Shown in pieces: positions 33,912 to 41,871 of a stretch of DNA of 64,000 bases (the first letter of the stretch is position 1; each line of letters opens with the position of its first letter). The stretch lies in NCBI RefSeq assembly GCF_017355875.1, contig NZ_JAFEWC010000001.1, positions 2,046,001 through 2,110,000 of the forward strand. Reading direction: 5' to 3'. The notes under the pieces are model-generated. The model was not told where the DNA came from, did no database searches, and saw nothing but the letters and a program-made list of their open reading frames with translations. The stretch is from Aridibaculum aurantiacum. GTDB taxonomy: Bacteria; Bacteroidota; Bacteroidia; Chitinophagales; Chitinophagaceae. Position numbers and translations under genes: made by a program.

Positions 33912-35087
33912 TTAGTTTTTATTATTAGCCTCGATGGTAGCCATGATATTCTTGTGCATGCCCATGAATGTGTTGCTCCAGCTATTATCTTTTAGGAATT
34001 CATCTACTTCAGGAAGCCAGTTTGTTCGATCCATCTGGATGTAATTTTCCGCTGCCTCTATAAACTCATCGGCGCCTGTGGCAATTTTTACAATGCCTGC
34101 TTCGCCATATGGGCGTATTACATCGCGGATACCGGTAGAAACTACAGGTACTCCTGCAGCCAGGTATTCTGGTGTTTTTGTAGGACTGATGAACCTTGTT
34201 GCATCATTTAGCATGAAAGGGATCAAGGCTACATCCCAACCTGAAACATACAGTGGTAACTGCTCGTAGCTTTTGCCGCCGAGGTAGTGTATGTTCTTAT
34301 TTCTGGGAAGAGTAGCAGGATCTATTTTAACCACCGGGCCTAACAATACAAACTGCCACTCAGGGCGTTTTTCCGCCATTTCGCCTATCAGTTCTATATC
34401 AAACCTTTCATCTATTACTCCGTAAAATCCAAGTTTAGGCCCTTGGATATTCTTCTGATCTTCAGGTTCTTCTTTGGTAGTGCGAGCCTGTTCAAAATGT
34501 TTTTTATCAATACTGCTTGGAACAGGGAAGATGTTTTTATGCCTGTCTTTCTTATACTCATACAGGCAATGTCCGCCGGTGAAAACTATGTCTGCACGCT
34601 CCAAAAGTTGGTCTTCTAATTGTGTAAGTTCAGGCGGAGCAAATTTGAAGTGGCTAAGCTCATCCATACAATCGTAAACTGTGAAGGCGGCTTTATAATG
34701 GCCTGAGAACTTGAGCGCCATTGGTGTATAGTACCAGAAAAGTAAATCCTGGCTCTTCCGCTTACGTAAAAATTTATCTAGTAACTGCTTTTGTAATAGG
34801 ATAGCATCTTCAGGTGATGTGCCTTCCGGAAGGTGCGGAACAACCACCCATAGCTTATCTGATTTAGAAGTGAAAGTAACCGTCGGTTCACCTTTGGCAT
34901 CAAAGACGGGTTCCTCTACATAGTACACAGAATACATGGTTGCGAACCTTGATAACAGATGCTGTGGTCTCTGATAAACAAAATCCCATCGTAAATGGGA
35001 GAAGCAAACAATAGTAGATGGTGTTTCGGTAGAAAGATTATTTTCCTGTTTAGCTGCCTGGTTAGTGAAACTTTTTGTTACCTCCAT
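33912..35087 (-). CDS. Glycosyltransferase (GT4-like, GT-B fold)
   Basis: The 391-residue protein has a short polar N-terminus, then ICFSHLRWDFVYQRPQHLL-type residues at about 29-46 (here CFSHLRWDFVYQRPQHLLS) and the C-terminal nucleotide-sugar domain with KLGFYGVIDERFDIELI, FVLLGPVV, NIHYLGGKSYEQLP, ALIPFMLND and SPTKTPEYLAAGVPVVST. It is the first gene of the three-gene glf cassette and probably transfers galactofuranose or another sugar. The region upstream shows no clear TANNTTTG box, unlike many other genes here. Confidence 0.87.
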   Translation of the reverse strand: MEVTKSFTNQAAKQENNLSTETPSTIVCFSHLRWDFVYQRPQHLLSRFATMYSVYYVEEPVFDAKGEPTVTFTSKSDKLWVVVPHLPEGTSPEDAILLQKQLLDKFLRKRKSQDLLFWYYTPMALKFSGHYKAAFTVYDCMDELSHFKFAPPELTQLEDQLLERADIVFTGGHCLYEYKKDRHKNIFPVPSSIDKKHFEQARTTKEEPEDQKNIQGPKLGFYGVIDERFDIELIGEMAEKRPEWQFVLLGPVVKIDPATLPRNKNIHYLGGKSYEQLPLYVSGWDVALIPFMLNDATRFISPTKTPEYLAAGVPVVSTGIRDVIRPYGEAGIVKIATGADEFIEAAENYIQMDRTNWLPEVDEFLKDNSWSNTFMGMHKNIMATIEANNKN

Positions 35088-35310
35088 AGTATAATGTTTA
35101 GTTCTAAGAATATAGGTATGGACGGTATAGTAAAAATTGTATGCCTATAGTTTGGCACAGGTTTCTTCTTCTTCTTCAGGAGAAAAGCTGGTAAAAGCCT
35201 TGCTGGTGGAGGTTTTTAAGCTGTTTTCGGGGAAATTTCTGGACAGCAGTAGGATTTAGAGCACTAACGTAAGGTGGAAGTTTTTTATACGATGCCTGAT
35301 ACTGCTTTAA

Positions 35311-35344
35311 AAAAGAACAGCCGTAGTTTCTAAGCTACGGCTGT
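35311..35344 (-). terminator. Terminator of the tonB gene
   Basis: The perfect 10-bp stem ACAGCCGTAG / CTACGGCTGT (8-base loop) lies 35 bases past the tonB stop and runs into a T-rich stretch on the minus strand. Confidence 0.78.
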
Positions 35345-35378
35345 GTTGAGTGGGTTATTATTAATTAGCCTCTATAAG

Positions 35379-36257
35379 TTATCCTCTTAGTTTAAAGTCG
35401 AAAAGAATAGTTCCTGATTGTTCGTCTTCAGCACCTGCATTAAGTTTTAGCTGGCGGGCCTTGCGCGTTGCAATAGAACGTATGTTAGCGTTCGTAGTTG
35501 TTGTTCCTCTAGGATTAACAGTAGCGGAAACTACATTACCATCTTTGTCTACTACAATATCTACAGCAACTTTCGCATTCTCATTAAACTCATCTTCAAA
35601 CGATGGAAGCCTGGTAAATCTTCTGCCGCTAAGACCGCTTCTTATTCTAACACCGCTATTACCGCTGGATGCATTGCCTTTATAGCTGTCACTGTTGGGG
35701 TTGCCATTTGGATTTCCCTGGTCACCGCTACCACCGGCTATACCCTGGTTGCGAACGCCGTTATATGAGTCAGCATTGTTTCCTCCCGGACCGTTTGATG
35801 TGCCACCTTTATAAACAGCTTTGGGTGATGGTGGTGCAGGTGTAGGATTAGAAACCGGAGTTGCCTGTTGCCTTGGTTTATTTATCACCGGGTTAGCAGG
35901 CGGAACAACAGGTTTATTTACAACTGGCTTAGGTGTATTATTTACTACAGGCGCATCTTCAGCTTCGTTCTCATCACCCTGTATATTCTGTTCTTCCGGT
36001 ACAGCCTGCGAAGTAGGAGGTGGCGTATAATTATTTTCGGTTTCTGTTGATTGTTCTCCAGGAACCATAGGCGCTATATCACCAAGACCTTCGTCACTGT
36101 TTCCAAGGTTCACTTCTATACCTTCTTCAAATTCAGGTTTAGGAATAGCGGGCAGTTGCCATTGGGCAAAGAAGAAAATAATGAACACAAGGATACAAAC
36201 AGTAGCTGTGTACGACAGCGCCTTTATATTCTTTTCTTTTTCAAAAGCTGTGTGCAT
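35379..36257 (-). CDS. TonB-family energy transducer
   Basis: The ~292-residue protein has a cytoplasmic start, one membrane helix (residues ~19-38, TATVCILVFIIFFFAQWQ), a long Pro/Asn-rich periplasmic linker (PPPTSQAVPEEQN, KPVVPPANPVINKP, Gly/Asn runs), and a short C-terminal TonB-like domain (VDIVVDKDGNVVSATVNP, ARQLKLN, GTILFDFKLRG). TonB proteins transmit proton-motive force to outer-membrane receptors such as the one at 7112-9394. The start at 36257 was chosen because a TACATTTG box ends 2 bases before the alternative ATG at 36275. No ExbB or ExbD gene is adjacent. Confidence 0.85.
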   Translation of the reverse strand: MHTAFEKEKNIKALSYTATVCILVFIIFFFAQWQLPAIPKPEFEEGIEVNLGNSDEGLGDIAPMVPGEQSTETENNYTPPPTSQAVPEEQNIQGDENEAEDAPVVNNTPKPVVNKPVVPPANPVINKPRQQATPVSNPTPAPPSPKAVYKGGTSNGPGGNNADSYNGVRNQGIAGGSGDQGNPNGNPNSDSYKGNASSGNSGVRIRSGLSGRRFTRLPSFEDEFNENAKVAVDIVVDKDGNVVSATVNPRGTTTTNANIRSIATRKARQLKLNAGAEDEQSGTILFDFKLRG

Positions 36258-36277
36258 ATTTCCGTAATTCAACATAA

Positions 36278-36285
36278 CAAATGTA
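36278..36285 (-). promoter_or_regulatory. -7 box (TACATTTG) for the tonB gene
   Basis: The minus-strand TACATTTG lies 20 bases before the ATG at 36257 and too close to the ATG at 36275, which decides the start. Confidence 0.42.
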
Positions 36286-36425
36286 TTGAGTGTCTAACCC
36301 AGCAGGTATCTATGTTGAAAATTAGTGGAATAAGAACGCCGCTATGCACATAGCCGCATAAAATAAGGTTAAGAATAGAAGCTGCACCTGCTAATCACGC
36401 TCATTAAGTTTCTGCTTGGTACATT

Positions 36426-37193
36426 TTATTTAAAAAAGACTTCATATGCAAAACGCAGGATCGTGCCGATTACGATCACCAGGAAGAAGACGCGTATGAA
36501 CTTGTTGCCTTTCATAATAGCCAGCCGGGCACCAATAGTTGCACCTACCGCATTACTTATAGCCATTGGAATAGCTATCGCAAAAATGATTTTGCCGCTG
36601 CCGAGAAAGAAAACAATAGAACCTAAGTTGGTAGCAAGGTTCACCAGCTTAGCGTGTGCACTGGCTTTAAGAAAATCAAAACCCAATAAAGAGATGAAGG
36701 CAAGGACTAAAAAACTTCCGGCGCCGGGCCCAATAAAGCCATCGTAGAAACCGATTACTACTGCTATAAGTACAGAAAACCAAATCTGCTCCATGAAAGA
36801 ATGATCCTTTTCTGTATGGGTGCCAAAGTTCTTTTTTGAATAAGTATAAACAGCTACCACAATTAGTATTACCAGCAGCACAGGCTTCATAAAATCGTTA
36901 TGAACTTTGCTAAGTAGGGTAGAGCCTAAGTAAGCGGCTGTAAAAGCAATTATCGACATGAGCGCCATCAGCTTCCACTTGATTGGCACTTTACGCATGT
37001 ATTGTAAACTGGCCAACGCTGTGCCGCTAAAAGCAGGTATTTTAAGCGTACCAATAACTGTGGCTACCGGAAGTGCCGGTAATAGAACAAGCCCCGCAGG
37101 TGTTTGTATTAAACCGCCACCACCAACTATTGCATCAATAAAACCAGCTGCAAATGCTGCGATGCATAATAAAATGATTATGTCCGTACTCAT
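36426..37193 (-). CDS. TSUP-family (TauE/SafE) membrane transporter
   Basis: The 255-residue protein has about eight hydrophobic helices and the TauE/SafE family signatures GFIDAIVGGGGLIQTPAGL and GFYDGFIGPGAGSFLVLAF, two inverted-repeat glycine-rich loops. The family exports or imports sulfite, sulfoacetate and similar organic anions. The start at 37193 (MSTDIIILL) overlaps the upstream EamA stop as ATGA; the longer ORF is not supported. The substrate cannot be inferred. Confidence 0.9.
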   Translation of the reverse strand: MSTDIIILLCIAAFAAGFIDAIVGGGGLIQTPAGLVLLPALPVATVIGTLKIPAFSGTALASLQYMRKVPIKWKLMALMSIIAFTAAYLGSTLLSKVHNDFMKPVLLVILIVVAVYTYSKKNFGTHTEKDHSFMEQIWFSVLIAVVIGFYDGFIGPGAGSFLVLAFISLLGFDFLKASAHAKLVNLATNLGSIVFFLGSGKIIFAIAIPMAISNAVGATIGARLAIMKGNKFIRVFFLVIVIGTILRFAYEVFFK

Positions 37194-38125
37194 GATTGCT
37201 TTATAGTGGGTTGAGATTGATTGGCCTTGCGTGAGTTTGCCAGTATAAGTCCTATCACCACGCATCCGCCTGCAATGAAGTGAAAGATGGTGAGGCTTTC
37301 ACCTAATATCCAGATAGCTTCAATGCTTGCAAAAATGGGTATCAGGTTTCCGAACAATGCAGTACGAACTGAACCAAGTTTATGTATGGCTGCATTCCAC
37401 AAAAGGAAAGAAGTAACGGAAGTGCCGAGACCGAGATAAAGAATAATCAGCAGCAGATCTGTTGACCATTGAATAGGTGGCATCATACTTCTTTCTGCTA
37501 TAAAAAACGGCAGGATCATTAGCGTTCCTAACCAGAAGATCGCCTTCAGGAAATTGACAGATGATAACCCAGCAGGTTTTCTTTTTACCAATATGTTGTA
37601 TATGGCAAAAGAAAGCGCTGACGCTAAAACCCACAGATCGCCTACGGCAAAACGAAAGGCGGTAAGGGTTTCCCAACTTCCTTTTGATAAAAGAACCAGT
37701 ATACCTGCTATGCAAAACAGCAGACCAAACACCCGGATTAACCTGATCTTTACATTAAGAAAAATGGCAGAAATGATGATGACAAACACAGGTGAAGAAG
37801 TGGTTCCTATTAAAGCCATATTGATAGCTGAAGTGTAATGACCAGCTATATAAATAAATGTATTGAAGACGGCTACACCTGTAAGGGCAGCAAAAAGTAA
37901 CAGCCTTAGGTTCTTTCTTATTACAGGCACTTCCTTCTTTAGTGTGCCGGCGCCAAAGGGAATAATGAAAATGCTGGCTGTAAACCAGCGATAAAAAGCA
38001 AGGCTGACCGGAGGAATGATATCAGCAACTCCTTTTGAAACTAAGAAATTACCTGCCCATATAATAGCGGCAAGTAATGCCATTGATGCACCAATATATA
38101 ACTGCTTGCGCGACAGTTCCGACAT
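37190..38125 (-). CDS. EamA/DMT-family permease
   Basis: The 311-residue protein has ten predicted membrane helices in two EamA repeats. The first starts MALLAAIIWAGNFLVSKGVA; the second includes GDLWVLASALSFAIYNIL, YLGLGTSVTSFLLWNAAIHKLG and a final IFASIEAIWILGE. Members export metabolites or amino acids. It is translationally coupled with the TSUP transporter, so the two may serve one substrate or pathway. The evidence is positional only. Confidence 0.9.
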   Translation of the reverse strand: MSELSRKQLYIGASMALLAAIIWAGNFLVSKGVADIIPPVSLAFYRWFTASIFIIPFGAGTLKKEVPVIRKNLRLLLFAALTGVAVFNTFIYIAGHYTSAINMALIGTTSSPVFVIIISAIFLNVKIRLIRVFGLLFCIAGILVLLSKGSWETLTAFRFAVGDLWVLASALSFAIYNILVKRKPAGLSSVNFLKAIFWLGTLMILPFFIAERSMMPPIQWSTDLLLIILYLGLGTSVTSFLLWNAAIHKLGSVRTALFGNLIPIFASIEAIWILGESLTIFHFIAGGCVVIGLILANSRKANQSQPTIKQS

Positions 38126-38215
38126 AAAAGTTCATTTGCAGTTAGCCTGCATACATGCGTTTGAGAGTCTACAGATGATTTCTTCTATATAGCAGGCAAT
38201 CGTAGCGAAGCGTGA

Positions 38216-39514
38216 TTAGTGATGTGCGAAATCTGACTCAAAGTTCCCTTTGATACGCTCCATTGGCGGGTTGAAGTATCCGTATTTCAGATCAGGAAAT
38301 TCTTCGCGGATTAGTTCCAGCATCTGTTTTACACCAATACATTCACCAGTATCTGTCACCTTAATTTTTCCGAGGTACCAATCAGGATCAATATTAAAAT
38401 TCCGCCATTGTATCATCTTCAACCCGGTACTCCTGATCACTTCACGCAGTGCTTCATATTCTTCTACGCTGTCGGTCATACCTGGAAAAACAAAGTAATT
38501 GATACTCGTCCAGCCTCCGTAGCTATTCACTACACGTAGGCTTTCTATAATATCTTCAAAGGCGTAATTGTTGGGGCAGTAGTAGCTTTCGTAAATATGC
38601 TTGCGCACGCTGTTCAGGCTTACACGTATACTGTCAAGACCCACTTCACATAGAGCTTTTACGGCATCTGGTTTCGATCCATTCGTATTGATGTTGATGC
38701 TGCCTTTTGTGGTATGCTTCCTGATCTCGATAATAGACTCACGAATGGTTTGCCACATCAACAGCGGCTCGCCCTCGCAGCCCTGGCCAAAACTTACTAT
38801 AGGATAAGGAGCTGTTTCCAGGTGCGGAACGGTATATTCCACTATCTCTTCTGCAGTAGGTTTAAAAGTTAAACGATCCTGCGTGCTCACGATTGTTTCA
38901 TCTTCTGGTTGGAAAGAGATACAGCCAATGCAATTAGCATTACAGGCAGGCGAAGAAGGAATGGGACATTCCCAACGGCCTAAAAAGAAATTACGCGCTG
39001 CCGGACATTGATAAGTAAGCGCACAGTTGTTAGCAAGATGCTGAACCAGCCTGTTGTGCGGGAAGTGCTTCAGCGTTTCATGAACACCGCTTTCTACCAG
39101 GTTCTGATCATAACCATCGCAGTCCTGGCGGATATCATTTTCTATACGAGTTGCAGGAACATATGTTTTATCATTCAACCATCCTGCGGCGGTATAGCAG
39201 AATAAAGGAAGGGTAGGAGCATCGGGCGCTGTTTCGTAAGCTGCCAGGTAAAAGCCAGTATGTGCTGGTGGAATGAATGCGGCTACAGCCCAACCTTTCT
39301 CACAAAGACGCATCTCGCCGGTAAGTACATCTATACCAATTCCGCGGCGGCCGGGCAATTCATACAACTGGCCGCCCTGTGGCAACTCTATCCATTCATC
39401 TTCAGGTATTGGTAAAGCATCCCAACCGGTGCGGCCGGTAACATACAAGGTAGTATCCTCAAATATGTTCCCGTTGCCATCGGAGTATAAAATATATGGT
39501 GACTGTTCTAGCAT
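38216..39514 (-). CDS. Radical SAM protein of unknown function with extra cysteines
   Basis: The 432-residue protein has a ~150-residue N-terminal region with no recognised domain, then the [4Fe-4S] motif PACNANCIGC (Cys191, Cys195, Cys198) and a radical SAM barrel (SFGQGCEGEPLL, GSININTNGSKPDAV, IRVSLNSVRK, VFPGMTDSVEEYEAL). Cys164, Cys170 and Cys183, just before the cluster motif, may bind a further metal or stabilise the fold. The ferredoxin-like GCEGEP segment resembles pyruvate-formate-lyase-activase-like proteins. The substrate is unknown. The gene lies 87 bases downstream of the arginase/membrane protein unit. Confidence 0.85.
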   Translation of the reverse strand: MLEQSPYILYSDGNGNIFEDTTLYVTGRTGWDALPIPEDEWIELPQGGQLYELPGRRGIGIDVLTGEMRLCEKGWAVAAFIPPAHTGFYLAAYETAPDAPTLPLFCYTAAGWLNDKTYVPATRIENDIRQDCDGYDQNLVESGVHETLKHFPHNRLVQHLANNCALTYQCPAARNFFLGRWECPIPSSPACNANCIGCISFQPEDETIVSTQDRLTFKPTAEEIVEYTVPHLETAPYPIVSFGQGCEGEPLLMWQTIRESIIEIRKHTTKGSININTNGSKPDAVKALCEVGLDSIRVSLNSVRKHIYESYYCPNNYAFEDIIESLRVVNSYGGWTSINYFVFPGMTDSVEEYEALREVIRSTGLKMIQWRNFNIDPDWYLGKIKVTDTGECIGVKQMLELIREEFPDLKYGYFNPPMERIKGNFESDFAHH

Positions 39515-39601
39515 TTTCTACTTTCTAATTATAAACGAATAGACGGAGCTCAATAGCTGGTCTTGTTCTGCAGTTGGTAATGGTGAGGCTGAGGTGAATT
39601 C

Positions 39602-40180
39602 TTACTCGCCTTGGTTTATGGAAACAGCATCTTTATCGAGTTGCTCCCTGCAATACTGGTTGAATTCTGCTTCTAGTTCCGGCAATACATCTTCATCCAC
39701 TTCTTTTTGTACCAGTTTGTTGCTTTTATGGTCAATGGTTATCAGTCCATCTTTTAAAACCACGTTATTTAGTTCGCTCCATTGTATCGTCTGTTTTTTA
39801 GGAAAAGAATTGAAAGCAATCTCTTCTTTTGAAAACCCGATCTCCTGGGGGAATTTGACCTGCTTTTCAAGCAGCCCAGCCACTACATACAAGCCAAACA
39901 TCCAAAAGTTACTCTCCGGGCCAATGCCAATCCAAGCCAGTGCAGCTATAAATAGTCCCAGCCTGTAGTACGCCAACTTATCTATTCGTTTTTCGAATCT
40001 CTTCCAAATCCAAATAATTGCTATAAGTACAGCGGCTACCAGGTAAGCTATGCCCGCTTGACGGTGCAGGTAAAAAAAATAGCTGAATACTACAATGGCA
40101 AACACATACATCAGCTGGCTAACCTGGTCGGCTAACCGGTAATCTGGTCGCTTAAGTGTTATTACGAAATCGTATACCAT
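39602..40180 (-). CDS. Hypothetical membrane protein
   Basis: The 192-residue protein has three or four hydrophobic segments in residues ~20-105 (LMYVFAIVVFSYFFYL, GIAYLVAAVLIAIIWIW, LGLFIAALAWIGIG, FWMFGLYVVAGLL) and a soluble C-terminal tail with a PH-like alternating pattern (IQWSELNNVVLKDGLITID). I recognise no family. It starts 2 bases after the arginase-family stop, so it is co-transcribed with it. Confidence 0.7.
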   Translation of the reverse strand: MVYDFVITLKRPDYRLADQVSQLMYVFAIVVFSYFFYLHRQAGIAYLVAAVLIAIIWIWKRFEKRIDKLAYYRLGLFIAALAWIGIGPESNFWMFGLYVVAGLLEKQVKFPQEIGFSKEEIAFNSFPKKQTIQWSELNNVVLKDGLITIDHKSNKLVQKEVDEDVLPELEAEFNQYCREQLDKDAVSINQGE

Positions 40181-40182
40181 CT

Positions 40183-41226
40183 TTAGCTATTACTCTTTAT
40201 CATTAGGTTGCACAGCTTGAACAGCATACGGGCACCTACGTTTGCATCCATTGAATTTTCTCCTACACCTACTTCTACCAGGTCAAAACCAACCAGCTTG
40301 CGTCCGCTTTCTATTACTTTTTTGAAAAGATAATTTACCTGGTCAGCTTCAAAACCACCAGCAACCGGTGTGCCTGTATTCGGGCAAAGCTTTGGATCTA
40401 ACCCATCAATATCAAAGCTGATATACACTTTTTGTGGCAGGCGTGATACAATCTCTTCTACTATGCTCTTCCAGGTTTCTCCTTCGTATTGCCTTTCTTT
40501 TATCGTTTGATCGAAGTAGCTGTAAACACGTTGGTCGCTGTTGCCAATGTAGTCAAACTCTTCGCTGCAGTAGTCGCGGATACCCACTTGAACCAGCGAT
40601 TTTAGCTGAGGTATTTCTTCCAGCGCATTGTACATGATGGAAGCATGGCTATAAGTAAAATCTTCGTATGCTTTCCTTAGGTCATTGTGAGCATCTATTT
40701 GTAAAACACCAAAGTCGCCATGTTTTTCAGCGATAGCTTTCATGAAACCCAGCGGCGTGCTATGGTCTCCACCTATCAGTCCTACCAATTTGCCATTATT
40801 CAACAGCTCGCTGGTTTGCTCGTACACCCAGTTGTTCAAGAACTTGCTGCCTTCATTAATTTCCTTCAGGCTTTTGGTCATGAACTTGTTCTGGTTTACA
40901 TCATCACCTTTTGATATGTAATCAATGTACAGTTCAGCTTCTTTACGCAGGTAATCGCTTTTCAATAGAATTTTCTTGTCTACCGGCCGCATGAAGAAAC
41001 CAGCTTTCCAACCATCTTTTACATCCGGGTCGTAAAGGTCTACCTGTAGACTAGCTTTGAAAATCTGGTCAGCTGCACGGCTTGTACCTGCACCAAAACT
41101 TACCGTTACCTCCCAGGGAACAGGAAGTAAAACAAGTTGAGATTCCTCTTCCGTAAATGGAAGCCCAAAAATGTTGTTGTTGGGATTGCCTGCTAAATTG
41201 GGATCGAATGAAGATAGATCTGCCAT
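40183..41226 (-). CDS. Arginase/agmatinase/formiminoglutamase-family hydrolase
   Basis: The 347-residue protein has the manganese-binding motifs of the ureohydrolase family: GLIGGDHSTPLG, LQIDAHNDLRKA and YISFDIDGLDPKLCPNTGTPV. It also has the C-terminal GFDLVEVGVGENSMDANVGARML. The substrate-binding loops differ from arginase and closely resemble Bacteroidota 'agmatinase family' proteins and formiminoglutamases. Arginine, agmatine or formiminoglutamate are all possible substrates. It is followed without a gap by a membrane protein gene. Confidence 0.9.
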   Translation of the reverse strand: MADLSSFDPNLAGNPNNNIFGLPFTEEESQLVLLPVPWEVTVSFGAGTSRAADQIFKASLQVDLYDPDVKDGWKAGFFMRPVDKKILLKSDYLRKEAELYIDYISKGDDVNQNKFMTKSLKEINEGSKFLNNWVYEQTSELLNNGKLVGLIGGDHSTPLGFMKAIAEKHGDFGVLQIDAHNDLRKAYEDFTYSHASIMYNALEEIPQLKSLVQVGIRDYCSEEFDYIGNSDQRVYSYFDQTIKERQYEGETWKSIVEEIVSRLPQKVYISFDIDGLDPKLCPNTGTPVAGGFEADQVNYLFKKVIESGRKLVGFDLVEVGVGENSMDANVGARMLFKLCNLMIKSNS

Positions 41227-41412
41227 TTGAGTTTTTTAAACGCGGTGCAAGTTAGGCCATTTGGCTATTGCCGATGGTCAATGAAGATTATTTAAGCTCA
41301 CTTTATCAAGTATAACATATAAGTACAATGAGTGGATAAGCCTATACTGCCCCTTATATAGGTTTTAACAATTGACAGGATAATGGTCATCTTCTTCCAG
41401 CAGTTTTTCAAC

Positions 41413-41420
41413 TACATTTG
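41413..41420 (+). promoter_or_regulatory. -7 box (TACATTTG) for ccmE-ccmF
   Basis: TACATTTG followed by C lies 20 bases before the ccmE ATG at 41440. It supports that start over the longer ORF from 41383. A -33 TTG is not evident. Confidence 0.42.
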
Positions 41421-41439
41421 CAGCCGAAACCAAACATTG

Positions 41440-41853
41440 ATGAAGAAGACCCACATCATTTTACTAGTTTTCATTGCAATAGCCATCGCAGTTCTTATCA
41501 GTTTTATGGGCGATGTCACTACATACGATACCGTTACTTCAGCTAAAGAAAAGCCCGGCAAGTTTGTACACCTGATTGCTAAAATGGAACCTAATTCTTT
41601 GCAGTACGATCCTGTTAAGAATCCAAATCTTCTTGCTTTTACCGCTGTAGACTCTTTAGGCAACAGCATTAAGGTTATATACAATAATACCAAGCCTACC
41701 GATATGGAGAAAAGCGAAAGGCTGGTGCTAAAAGGTAAAGTTCAGGGAGACCATTTTGAATGTCAAAGCATTCTGCTGAAATGCCCTAGCAAGTATAAGG
41801 ACGATATGAATGCAGCTGGAAAAGAACTGGGAACTGCATCTACCCAACCATAG
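41440..41853 (+). CDS. ccmE: Cytochrome c maturation protein CcmE, CxxxY variant
   Basis: The 137-residue haem chaperone has one N-terminal membrane helix (KKTHIILLVFIAIAIAVLIS) and an OB-fold periplasmic domain (KPGKFVHLIAKMEPNSLQYD, VIYNNTKPTDMEKSERLVLKG). The haem-binding motif reads CPSKY (Cys115 to Tyr119) in place of the usual HxxxY, so haem would attach through Cys or bind differently. CxxxY-type CcmE is known from some archaea and sulfate reducers. It is followed 18 bases later by the CcmF/CcsA gene. Confidence 0.9.
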   Translation: MKKTHIILLVFIAIAIAVLISFMGDVTTYDTVTSAKEKPGKFVHLIAKMEPNSLQYDPVKNPNLLAFTAVDSLGNSIKVIYNNTKPTDMEKSERLVLKGKVQGDHFECQSILLKCPSKYKDDMNAAGKELGTASTQP

Positions 41854-41871
41854 ACAGACTAAATTTTTACA

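Noticed and set aside
35145-35165. Sigma-54-like TGGCAC site upstream of the glf cassette
   Set aside because: The required GC doublet ten bases after GG is missing (TT instead), and the orientation is opposite to the genes.
36341-36354. GCTATG/CATAGC palindrome between tonB and the TSUP gene
   Set aside because: The two-base loop cannot form a hairpin and the outer bases mismatch; no known site resembles it.
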